DNA from: Costus lasius
Taxonomy: Eukaryota; Streptophyta; Magnoliopsida; Zingiberales; Costaceae
Length of the DNA stretch: 64,000 bases
NCBI GenBank assembly: GCA_027563935.2
Contig: CM050453.2
Coordinates: 88,820,665 to 88,884,664 of the forward strand
Direction of reading: 5' to 3'
A model generated the notes under the pieces. That model ran no database searches. It was given only the letters and a program-made list of their open reading frames with translations, and had not been told where the DNA came from. Of this stretch, positions 48,660 through 59,684 are shown piece by piece (positions within the stretch are counted from its first letter, which is position 1; each line of letters begins with the position of its first letter). A program made the translations under genes and the position numbers.

Positions 48660-51600
48660 TGATAGGCCCCGCAAGTGTACAGTTACTATCGCAGTAGTAA
48701 AAGATTGTCCCAAGGAAGCAGGGTGTTAAGTACTGACTTTAAGTTTCATTAAAAGCTAGACAAACAAAAACAAAATTAAGAAAATGAACTAATCCAAGTC
48801 TAAAATATCGAATCTAAGAGTCAATGACTAGACGAGATTTACAGTTTTAAGGAATGCTCGGGACTTTAGGTTTCATCACGTTGAATGATTTTAAGTAAAA
48901 TAATAAATGAATAGAATTTAGAAACGGATTACCTTCTCTCAAAGCATAATCCGATAGTAAATTATTCAAGGCGATTAGTCCTATTGTACAGCTTACCTTC
49001 TCTCGAAGCATAAACCGGTGCCTACTTAAGCTAATTTCCTACTCTCGTAGCAAAACTAACTTAAGAAAGACCCAATGGGTTCTATGACAATTGTTAACCC
49101 TCGAGTGACTTTGAATGACTCTCGTAATTCATATCACAAGTCTAAGTTGGACAGTCGAGTGTTACGATTCACCTCTCGGCACTTCTCGTAACACTTAACA
49201 CATATAAAATGTTTGGCCAAAACATATATACACAAGTAAGCACATCCAAATTAGATAAACAAATTACTTGAAAATATCACTAAAATTCATATGAAAGTTT
49301 TACATTTGAAGAATTGTTCAATGGGCTACGCCCAAGTCCCGAACTAGGGTTTTACGCTAAGGAATACATTGTTTAACTCGTAAAAAGCAAAGAAAATACA
49401 AATGAATGTTAGGGAAATTACAGATTAAGGGTAGGAGATGATAAATCTTTGGTCTTATCTCAAAAATCCCAAAGAAATCCGATCGAATAAGCCCTTTAAC
49501 GCAGGTTTTCTCCCTCTTTTCGCCCTAGTTGAGTTCTCCCAGGATTCGAACATTGTAACTGCCCAAAATCTAAACTTTATATCTTAATCGAAGCCTTGGG
49601 CAGTTAGGAAGGTTAATTGGGCATTTTCCCCAATTTCTAGGCTCTTGGACCTTCGGATTTGGCGAAGAAACGGTTGAAGGTCACAATCTGTGGACGCCAT
49701 CATGGGCGTGATGACCGTCACGGCCAGGCCATGACAAGTTCTGGTTCCCGCGACGAAGTAAGCACGGACGTGATAGGCTTGAAAAATTTCTAAAAGCTGA
49801 ACACACCCGTGCATGAAGCCGGTGTTGATTTTGTGCCAAAGTCGTCACGGGCATGATGGTCATCACGGCTAGGCCGTGATGGGTTCATGAATGTCTGAAC
49901 ATGCCCGTCCTTCAGGCCATGACCACTTCGCTAGAGTTTCTGTATTCTGGCGGTCATGGTCGTGACAGTTGACACGCTCAAGATGTGTTTACTTCTAAAC
50001 TGGATGCTGAGAAGGCCGAAATGATCACGTCCATGATGGCTGTCACGGCAAGGCTGTTGATGTGTGCCGTACTAACGCACAACTAACCGCAAGCGTGACG
50101 GTTTCGTCGTGGCAGTACTTTAGATGTCGATCCCACAGGGACAGTGATCAAGTACCAAAAGATTATAAATTAATAGCTAGACAATCAGATCAAGTGTTTT
50201 GAGATCACAAAACGCAAGAGAAAGCTTCGAGGAGAAAACAAGAGTTAGAGATATCAGAATGTCGGGTTCGTCTCGTTGATGTATCTCAAATTCAACCAAG
50301 TCAAAATTATAGCAAAGCAATTTTAAAAGTGCTCAAGGAAGCATCACAAGGTACAGATTACCCTCTTTCGACGACATAATCCGGTATCAATCTAGATCGG
50401 CGTCCTACTTGCGTGGCTTACCGTACCTAGATTGATCCAATGGGTTCAGAGATACTATAAAATTCCTCATACAAATCTTGCCCAATTTCTTGACAGGTCA
50501 GAGTATGATCGAACTAGCAGATCTAGCATCGTAATTCACCTTTCGGTCCTTCTTGCGGCGCCCGAGAAAAGAAATTACGTGATCAAGGTAATTCTAGTGA
50601 TAAAATAGCATAGAACGAATAAGCACAAAGTAAAATTTGCATTTGCTTTGAAATAACAATATTGAAAATGGGATACAAACAACAAGATTACACCCTTAGT
50701 TCCGACAAAGAGATTACGCTATCATAGCGTCGTTTAAGTACAAAACTCTATAAGAAGAAGGAGATATAAGAATTAAAGATAGAAGACTACAAACTCTTAG
50801 AAAGGGTCGAAATCTTCTCCCTCCAAGCCTTTTGGAATGTAAGCACAAGGTATCTTCTTCTCCCAAAACTTTCACCAAGAACTTCACCTCTAGCCAAGAC
50901 CCATCGTCCTTCCAAGCCAGATTTCGACCTTTAAATAGAATCAAAACCCATTTCTAAATGAATTCTTTGATGGATAATTTTATTATCTACGTTTTGATAC
51001 CAAGATCATTAAAATCGGAGCCATAATGAGGAAGTTATGGCCAATTTATTGTAGGCGGCTCCATAAATACGGGCATAATGGGCCATTATGGTTGTAACCG
51101 TAATGCAACTGTTATATATTAATTGCAACCTCATTAATCTTTGTAACCCCCATAGCATTAATTCTCATTTAATCCTCTTCGTTTTGACTCCAAAAACGTC
51201 CGAATCAGAGTTAAAACGAAGGAGTTATGAGCATTTAAAGCGGTACGGTCCGTAATAAATTCCGGCGGCTGCGAGGTTACGATCGACAAGGCAGATTATG
51301 GTCGTGAGGCAGATTATGGCCATGCCTATGACGTTGATGTAGAAGTCCAATTTATCTCAAAATTTGTGGGAGAGTAGTATGGCCTCGGCTCGATTTGCGG
51401 CCATAGTCGTGTCGTCGAAAATCGCCGATCAAAAGATTGTGACTATGCTGAATTATGGCCGTGCCCATGATCTCTTTGTAAAAGTCGTCTTCATCCGAAA
51501 GTTTGTCGACGAGGAAGTTATGGGCACGTCTTTGAAATCTGATCATGCTTTCTTCGAAACAGATCGATCGAGAAGCCAAACAGAGGATTACGGTCTTGAT

Positions 51601-52135
51601 GTAGATTATGGCCTCAGCCGTAATTCTCGAAATTAATCCCGTTTGAAGCCGAACTCCTCGACAAGATTCTCGATTCACTCGGAGATGCGAATATACTTCT
51701 GTATTGCTCTAAAAGTGAGTGAATTATCCTGTATTCAAGCAAACATGACAAGTAGTGAAGCTTCTGAAGAAAATCAATGAAATAAGCTGGAAAGAGGTGC
51801 AAGATCATGAAAATATGTCTCGATTTGCAGGTAAATATAGGTCTAAAAGACGATATAAATACGAGACATCAGCCGTGATCTCCATAAAAAGTCCAAAAAT
51901 GGCCGAAATTTGACAAGTGACCACGCTGAACTATAACGAATCTTCCCATAACTTCGAATCTCAAAAATCTTCACGAAAATTTAAGGAAATGACCTGCATT
52001 TCACAAATAAATGGTAAATAGTGAAGATTCTATACATTATGGAAAAAGATATCAAAGTTTGACATAAAATAGAACTTAAGCCTAAAAATTATGGTATAAA
52101 TAAGACACTAAATCCTATAAAAATAACACCTATCA
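48660..52135 (-). mobile_element. Solo LTR G with exact 5-bp duplication, carrying LTR F
   Basis: On the minus strand it opens TGATAGGTGTTATTTTTATA (52135) and closes ...CCGCAAG/TGCGGGGCCTATCA (48660). CAAGT stands at both 48655-48659 and 52136-52140. Without nested F its length is about 1.66 kb. Its dyad motifs include GTCACGGCC-A-GGCCATGAC (49717-49735) and ATCACGGC-TAG-GCCGTGAT (49862-49880), upstream (in LTR sense) of a TATA-like AAGATATAAAG at 49575-49585. No internal domain adjoins. Confidence 0.88.
50058..51871 (-). mobile_element. Solo LTR F inserted in LTR G
   Basis: Same family as LTR A: starts TGATGTCTCGTATTT on the minus strand (51871) and ends at ...ACGGCACACATCA (50058). Flanks GCTGT (50053-50057) and GCCGT (51872-51876) agree at 4 of 5 bases. 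It breaks a dyad motif of G. The 1814-bp unit shows no gene. Confidence 0.82.
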
Positions 52136-53867
52136 CAAGTCCGACTGCACGTCAGAACCTTACGGATTGTACCGGTAACCCTGTCCATGGGAATGGATGA
52201 GGCTATTGGAGGGAGCAACATGCACGTCAGGTGGCTGAATCCCTTGAACTAGATAGGATGATGGCATTGGAGTTTGACTATTCTTCTGTAAGGAGTCAAA
52301 ATGGTGAACCCATATCCTAATGCATCTTTCATCAGATTTCTCTCATACGATTCCTCGTTTACATTCTCGTTCATTTAATTAACTTCTGCATTTAAACTTC
52401 ACCAATTTTGACTCTGTCCAACTAGTAAATTTGAGGTCTGTCAGTACTTGCCCATTAGTCCCTATGGGATCAATATTTTACTACTTCGATAGACCCGTGC
52501 ACTTGCGGGACCCCTATCACAACAGCAGGGGAGTTCCAGCTACAAGGGCGTGAGGTAGCAACATCGAGGGATGCTCTAAAGGATGAAGCTGTGAAAGATT
52601 TTGTACCCATGGGAGATTTTGTCGTGGCAAAAGTTTTGTAGCGGCACCTGAGTCGTTGGAGCGTTGAGAAAAATCTGGGCAGCAAGGACTAGAAACGAAG
52701 GAGAAATTGTCTCTTGCTCTTGGATCGTCGGATGGAAAGAAGTAGTAATTGCATCGCAGCGACAATATCTGAGGAAGAAATCGCATGATGTGCTGCATGC
52801 TGAAGTCGTCTAAAGAAGATGCAACCTTAAGAATACATCAACGGGGTGAAGAGAAGTAATGGTAGTTTGCTTGAACGGTTGTCGTCGCTCTTGTGGACTG
52901 CGAATGGAAGAATCAGAGGTGACGTTGACGGTTGTAGAAATGGAACGACGGCGAGTAAATGTTGCAGAAGTTGGCGCGAGAGAAGAAGCTGGCGCAATGA
53001 AGATTTTCGGTTGAAGATGTCACCGATTTCAAGCTGCTCAATGGATGGAATGAAGATGGCGCCGAGTTCAGTTGGAGAAGAGTAGCGGCGGGTGGAGTAA
53101 TGGCTGAACAAATGGGCAAAGAGTTTTTTTAAACACAAGATAACCGTAGGAAATTGTGAGATTATGGCCGTAATTAGAATTATGGCAAGCCTGTAATCTC
53201 GACTTTTACATCCTCAACGCTCGGCTAACACTGCGATCGACCTAAAATCGATAAAACTTATCAAGTAAGATAGAAATTCACAAAGAGTTAAAAAAAATAA
53301 AACATGAAGGAAAAAACAAAGCACTTGGGTTGCCTCCCATGAAGCACTTGTTTAGGGTCATTAGCTTGACTGCAGGGTTACTCAAAGTTTAGAATATATA
53401 AGTTACCAAGGAATGCATACCTTAAATTGTTAGATAGTGATTTCAGGTATAGGTTTCTTTCAATAGTTACCTGGGGTGCTTCCACATGTAGGTTTTTATA
53501 TTTTTACCATTTTCAAATTGATTCGTTCAGTAGAGTGAAAGACTTTCACAAAAGTTTGAGTTTCTTCATTGTCCTTCTTGTCCATTTCAGCTTGACTGGA
53601 ATGTAATAATTAGCATTTCCTCTAAAATTTTCACTGGCTTTCTCACATAATGATTAGCAAGTTATAATAAGATGATCACCTCTTCTCAAAAGCTTCTATG
53701 ACTTAAACAAGTTTGGCAGTGAATATTTCAAAAAGTCTATGCAAAAGGAGAGTTATGCTAACTAAATAAAAACTAAGTTACTAAAAAAAAGCAAGAAAAG
53801 AAACAAAAATAAACAGGATAAAGTCTAGTCTATCAATTCTTAAATCACTTCGATATTGGTTGCATGT
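52136..53867. other. Element A internal region between G and D, with LTR tail fragment
   Basis: Around 52455-52519 is a plus-strand LTR 3' end (CCTATGGGATCAATATTTTA, then CGTGCACTTGCGGGACCCCT, ATCA) like that of family G, without a primer site after it: a truncated insertion. Further on, GGGTTGCCTCCCATGAAGCA (about 53328) is a sequence I associate with plant Athila/Ogre-type internal regions. The frames at 52470-53140 have no domain. Confidence 0.45.
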
Positions 53868-55400
53868 TGATGAGTTGCATTTACACCATATTTTTGCCTA
53901 TATTTTATATGATATTTTGGGCTGATTTTATAATTTTATACCAATTTTTAGTGTTTTTACTTCACTTTGTATGGAATCTTCAATTTTTTTAGTTTTTATG
54001 AAAATGCAAGAAAAATGGCATAAAATGATGGATTTTGCGACCTTTAAGGCCATAGCACAGTTCCTGAGAAAATTGCGAGGTCGCACATCAAGTTTACAGT
54101 GGAACGGAGGCCAGACGCAATATTCATGGTTGCACCCATGAATCTTTCATAGGCTATGAATTTCACTCAAAATAATGGATTTTACGCGTTTTGATGCCAC
54201 AGGATGATTCATGATGAAGAGACGAAGTCGTGCGTCAAATTTAAAGCAAAACGGAAGTCAAATGCAACTTTCATGGTCATGGCCATGAATATATTCACAA
54301 CCTGTGAATATACTCTATGCAGTAAACAGAAACTTTCACGGCCGCAGCCATGAACAGTTTACAGGCCGTGAGTTTTTTCGCCCCTTTCAGTTTTTCACTC
54401 GATTCGACTCCGAATCAAGTCGAAACTTAACCAAACTTTGCAGAAGCCTTCCTAGATGGGTTCTACACTGATTAAACTATAAAAGGAAGAATTTTGGAGG
54501 GTTTAAGGGGGCTTCTACCCACGAACATGAATAGAGGCGGCGGCTAAGGCGAAAATCAATTTCTTGGTAGAATTCCGGCAAGAGATCACGCAAATGAGGG
54601 GATTTGACGCTTAACCTTTATCACCACATCAAGGGGAAGAGTTCTAATTACTTTCCTAGTGTCTTTTTCAATTATTTTTGAGAGATTACGTGTTGAATTC
54701 ATCACTAAACATGTTGTATTCAAAAAACAAATTCACTTAAACCTATTATATGGATTTGGGGAGTAGCCCGTTGATTGATTTATGAATTAAATCTATTGCA
54801 TGAATCTTTGTTTGTTAAGAATCTTATTGAGTTGATTTGATTAGAATTTTACGTATTCTGCATTAATACTCTGGAAAAGTTTTATTGCGATTGAGACATT
54901 GCGAGAAGGACCAGGAGGTGAATCGCAACGTCAGAACTATTCTTTTCAAACCTACGAATCCAATCACGGAAGTAGTTTGGATTCATTTGAAAGATTTCAA
55001 GGTTTTTCACAGAACTTAATGGGTCTAGTTGCGTTAATTGTCACGGGAGTAGGGAATTAGCATAACTAGGTACCGGATTACGCTTCGGGAGGAGGTAATC
55101 TGTATATTAGGAAAAATCCCTTTCAACACTTAAATTTTCTGTTCAAAGGTTTATTTTCATTAAATTCATAATCGTCAGCGTGGTGAAACCCTGAATCCTA
55201 ATTTTATCCGAATTGATTTTTACCCAAAACACTATATCAGCTTCTTTTTATTGGTACTTAGAAGTTTCCAAAACAAAAATCACAAATTTGATTCGTCTAG
55301 ATATAGATCAATCGTGTAGTCGGTACTTGACCGCCAGATCCTTGTTGGGAAGGATATCTTTTTATTACTTCGATAAATCCGTGCACTTGCGAACGCATCA
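53868..55400 (+). mobile_element. Solo LTR D
   Basis: Opens TGATGAGTTGCATTT and ends CGAACGCATCA; flanks CATGT (53863-53867) and CCTGT (55401-55405) match at 4 of 5. It holds dyads such as TTCATGG-N6-CCATGAA (54123-54142) and TTCATGG-N6-CCATGAA (54270-54289), then a TATAAAAG box at 54478-54485. The end shares TTTTATTACTTCGATAAATC and CGTGCACTTGCG with the other LTRs. 1533 bp, no internal region. Confidence 0.8.
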
Positions 55401-55410
55401 CCTGTGCCTA

Positions 55411-57350
55411 TGATGACTCCAAATTTCATAGTGTTTTTGATACTTATTTAGTAGTCTTTTGAGCCATAGTCTTACTCTTTTACTTTGCTTTTATACCCTT
55501 TTTTACCAAATACTTCGGAATCTACACGATCTTTGGTTTTTGATCAATCTCAGGTAAAAAGGCATTATTATCACTAGTTTTCGAGCAATATCAATGCATG
55601 AATGAGTTCTAATCATCAAGAGGAGTCTACACAACAAATTTCAAGCCAAAATACACCATCTAGCTAAAATACGGCACTACCGTATTTTCCAGACGAATGC
55701 TCACGGTACCGTATTTCTCAGCGGACATTCCTGGGCGAAATACGGCACTACCGTATTTGCCAAAGAATCTTTCACGGTACCATATTTTGCAACGTTTTTG
55801 ACCGGAAGGTTTCAATGGAAATACGGCACTGCCGTGGTCGTTTACACGGTGCCGTATATTCCGACGTTTTTGACTAGAAACTTTTGGAAGAATTACGGTA
55901 GTACCGTGAGGTTTTCCACGGTACCGTATTTGTTGCCCATAACTCACAGAATGAAATACGGCACTACCGTATTTTGGAGAAAAACTCTCACGGCACCGTA
56001 ATTTATGTCCGAAACTCATAGAATGAAATACGGCACTGCCGTATGAATCGTCACGGTGCTGTATTTTGGAACTCAGAATTCTGATTTTTCCGCCCGATTT
56101 TTGCAAAGACCATATATTTTGATCCAAACCTCCAAATTGAGATCGGAAAGAAGGGGCAAACTTGCCTTAACGAGGAGAATATAACCAGACTGAAGGGAAA
56201 AATTTTTAGGACCCATCCACGGAGAAATTGAGGGAGAGGCGGAATTGCTAGGGTTCGTCAGTTCTCAGCCTACAGACCACCTCCGGCCACAATTTTTAAC
56301 AGAGAGCTTCGCCTAGTGAAGGAGAAGGTGCATCTGAAGTTTTGGAGTCCGATCGAGGGAGAAATCAATGAAACAGCGGTGATAGCGCTGTTCTAGGCAA
56401 ATACGGTGCTGTATTCTCATTACAGCACTGTTTTGTAACTTTTCTCTCCTCTTTTCGATTCTTATTCATACAGAAACATGTTTTATTATAATTCCTTTAT
56501 CATGGTAGCTTAATCTTTCTTTGGGACATGGGGGTGTAATCTCTTTATTTCTTAATGACTAGAAAATCTTAACTTTGTCAAACTAATTTCTTTATGATAA
56601 TTTTACTCTTGTGATTGATAGTTCTTTGATTCTCCTTTGTGTCTTAAATATCAGCATGTTTTAGAATTTTGCGAAATAGACCGAGAGGTTGATTGTTTGA
56701 AATTCGGAACCCTAGGAATTATTGAGTTTGGAACTACCGTAAGAGATTAGGTTGTTCTTCGAATTCTGATTTTTAGAGAGCTATAATGCCTTGTTGAATT
56801 TCTGATACTTTGGATTGAGTTAATGTGTAGACTTGATTTGATGTTGCAAGAGATTGAGTATCGAGTCGTTGGAAACCCTTGAGTAAAACTAGTGTTGAGA
56901 CTCGGATGCACGAGAGTGATCTTTGAGTTTCCACTTGAGGTGAACAACCTAGAATTCGGATGCACGAGAGTGATCCCTGAGTTCTTAGCTGATGGTTTAC
57001 TTATTTTCAGCATTGAATAGATCTTGCGCGAGAGTGGGGATCAGTTCTTTGTATGATTGTCTGCGCAAGAGCGAGACAATTTATTTATAAAGTAAAATTT
57101 ACCTTTACCATAATAGAATTAGATTGACAAATACTTATCTTAATCTAGTCATTAGAAATTAAAGTAGATGAACCCCTAGTCCCGATTTCCTCTCTGATAT
57201 TTTCTCCGTGTTCTTTTCGATAGTTTGATTCACTATTTTCCAATTGCCTAGCTAGCGAAAAATTGATTATTCAATACTTGACAACAAGGTCTCTATGGTT
57301 CGATATCTATTTTATTACTTCGAAGTATCCGTGCACTTGCGGACACAACA
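55411..57350 (+). mobile_element. Solo LTR E with palindrome array
   Basis: Opens TGATGACTCC and ends TGCGGACACAACA; flanks GCCTA (55406-55410) and ACCTA (57351-57355) match at 4 of 5. Six imperfect units at 55667-56060 carry AATACGGCACTACCGTATT-type dyads alternating with ACGGTACCGTATT. A weak TATAACC follows at 56180. The 3' end repeats the common TTTTATTACTTCGAAGTATC / CGTGCACTTGCGGA block. 1940 bp. Confidence 0.8.
55667..56065. repeat. Palindrome array of LTR E
   Basis: TACGGCACTACCG or close variants begin at 55670, 55741, 55822, 55894, 55957 and 56029 (spacing 71, 81, 72, 63, 72). Between them lies a second dyad, CACGGTACCGTATTT and variants. Spacer sequences are not conserved beyond short pieces. 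Confidence 0.9.
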
Positions 57351-57351
57351 A

Positions 57352-57367
57352 CCTAGAAACGGCGCCA
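57352..57367 (-). promoter_or_regulatory. Primer-binding site of element A
   Basis: Minus strand TGGCGCCGTTTCTAGG, five bases inside the LTR end (57373). The TGGCGCCGTT core is what tRNA-Asp-primed plant Athila elements use; the following bases differ from the site of element C. Confidence 0.7.
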
Positions 57368-57372
57368 AAACT

Positions 57373-59084
57373 TGATGCATACTTTACTGTACTACTAACC
57401 GCAAACATGACGGCTTTGTCGTAGTAGTACTTAAGTGTCGATCCCACAAGGACAGTGATCAAGTATCGAATGATTATGAATCAATAGCTAGACAATCAGG
57501 TAAATGCTTTGGGTTTTCATAAAATAAATCAAAATACAACTAAATACAACTGCTAGCCAAATCAAGCAAGTGAAAGTTTTGGATAGAAAATAAGGTTTAG
57601 AGACATCGAAACTTCGAGTGCATCTCGTTGATGAATCTTCAACTCAAACAAGACAATATCATAACAATGCAATCTTAAAGTATTCAAGGAGATATCCAAT
57701 AGTACAGATTACCCTCTTTCGATGGCGTAATATGGTATCAATCTAGATCGGCGTCCTACTTTCATGGCTAACCGGATCTAGATTGATCCAATGGGTTCAG
57801 AGATATCATAAAAGTTCCTTATACAAATCCTGCCCCATTTCTTGATAGCTTAGAGCATGTTCGATAAGGCAGATCTAGCGTCGTAATTCACCTTTCTGTC
57901 CTTCTTATCATGCCAAGAAAAATAATTGCGTGATCAAAACAATACTAGCAATAATACAGCATAGATCGAATAAACACAAGATAAAATTACATTAGCTATG
58001 AGAAAACAAGTTCGAAAAATAAGATCCAAACAACTCAAATACACCCTTGTTTCGATAAAGAAGATTATGCTATCATAGCATCGATTCAGTACAAATCTCT
58101 AAAGGAATAGAAGGAACTAAAGAGAAGATAGAAGAAGCAAACTCTTCTGCAGAAGCGTTGCAACATTCCTTCAAGTATTCACCATTCCTTCCTCATCCCT
58201 TGTTGTCGCCAAGCCTTTCTTCCTTTACAAAACTCACTAGCCCCCCTTGAGCCCCAACTGGGCGCTGCCTTCTTCAATGAATTTTGACTTTTAAATAGAG
58301 TCCAAAGTAACTTTTGAATGCACATTGATAAGCCATTAAATTAGCTACGTTTTGACACCAAAAACGTCCAAAACGGAGCTATAATGAGGGAGTTATGGTC
58401 CATTCAATGCAGGTGGCTCCATAATTACTTGTGTAATGAGCAATTATAGCTATAATCATACTGTAACTGTAGTGCATTAATTATAGCCTCTTTAATTCTT
58501 GAAACATTCAAATAATTAATGCTCATTTAATTCTCTTCATTTTGACTCCGAGAACATCCAAATCGGAGTTAAAACGAGAGAGTTATGAGCATTTAAAGCT
58601 TGACGACTGGTAATAAATTCTGGCGGTTGGTAATTAATGTGGCTGCTACGAGATTACGGTCATGAGGTAGATTATGGCCATGCCCGTAAGTTTCTTGTCG
58701 AGGTCTTCATTATTTGAAAGGTTGTCGTCGAGGAAGTTATGACTTTGCATTATGGCTATGCTTGTATAAAAACGGGTCCATCATGTAGCCAATCAGAGAA
58801 TTACGATCATGATGTAGATTAGGGCCTTGGCCGTAATTCTTGAAATTAATCCCGTTTGAAGCCAAACTTCTTTGTCAAGGGTCTTGATTCATTCAGGGTT
58901 GTAAATGTACTTCCATATAGCTCTAAAAGTGAGTGAAATGTCCTGTATTCATTAAACATGACAAGTAGTGAAACTTCTGAAGAAAGTCAATAAAATAAGC
59001 CGGAAAGAGATATAAACATGTGTTAATATGTCTCGATTTACTAGAAAATATAGGTCTAAAAGACTATAAAAATACGAGGCATCA
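57373..59084 (-). repeat. Element A 5' LTR (complete)
   Basis: Reads TGATGCCTCGTATTTTTATA from 59084 to ...AAGTATGCATCA at 57373 on the minus strand, 1712 bp. A TATA-like CTATTTAA lies at 58291-58298. ATTACGGTCATGAGG...GGCCATGCCCGTAA-type dyads lie at about 58650-58845, upstream of it in LTR sense. The left copy at 41773-43342 and solo LTR F are relatives. Confidence 0.88.
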
Positions 59085-59684
59085 AACCTCAAAACAAACC
59101 ATAGCGAGAAGCATACCTTTTTTTTGCACGCCAAGCACGATACTTGGTGCAGTCCTTTTTGGTGTGTCCACCACCTTTGCAAAAGAAACATGTAATACCT
59201 GAGTTTGTTCCTTCTTTTGCTTCTTTTGTGGTGTGCTCACTGTAATTTCCTTATCTTTCTTTCTTTTGAAATGCTTTGAAGTAGAGGTCATATGAGCACT
59301 CTCTGTCTTGTCCTGCTTCAATCTCTTTTCCTCTTGCACACAATGAGAAATTCACTCATTAAGAGTCTATTTCTCCTTTTGGCAGTTATAACTAACCTTA
59401 AATTGGTTAAACTGAGCAGGAAGATAAATCAAAATCAAATGCACGAGCAAATCTTCCGGCAGCTCTAATTTTAAAACCTTTAGTTTTAAAATAGTATAAG
59501 ACATTTTTCATAATGTACTCCCTGATGTTCCCTTTGCCTTTATACTTTAAGGAGATAAGATTTGCTAGTAATGTACTAGTTTCTGCTTTCTCATTTTTAG
59601 TAAATATCTTCTCAAGTTCTTCAAGAAAACCTTTGGCTGCAGTCACCTCATTAGTCATAGTGCCCCTGAATGCTTCTGGTATGG
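59085..59684 (-). pseudogene. Ty1/copia gag (UBN2 and zinc knuckle), other half of the split element
   Basis: Minus strand: VTIPEAFRGTMTNEVTAAKG, FLEELEKIFTKNEKAETSTL, SLKYKGKGNIREYIM (the copia capsid/UBN2 region), and, in another frame, the zinc knuckle CFFCKGGGHTKKDC followed by YRAWRAKK and GMLLAMVCFEV. It stops where element A's LTR begins (59084). The next expected part, protease, is absent from both sides of A. Orientation, clade and position make it the gag of the copia element at 38.5-41.8 kb. Its N-terminus is cut by element B at 59685. Confidence 0.85.

Larger units (their letters stand above)
41773..59084 (-). mobile_element. Element A: 17.3 kb gypsy-type LTR element nested in copia
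   Basis: Bounded by two same-direction copies of one LTR (41773-43342 and 57373-59084). The right LTR is followed on the minus strand by a primer site TGGCGCCGTTTCTAGG, and the left is preceded by a purine stretch next to TTGAGGACAAGCAA, the order expected of a minus-strand Athila/Tat-type element. Flanking DNA on both sides is the same copia element. The length is swollen by inserted LTRs D, E, G, F and H. I see no capsid, protease, RT or integrase between the LTRs, only a non-pol ORF relic, so A is non-autonomous or internally deleted. Confidence 0.85.

Noticed and set aside
55660..56127. 155-codon minus-strand repeat protein
   Set aside because: Its apparent repeats are the translated palindrome array of LTR E.
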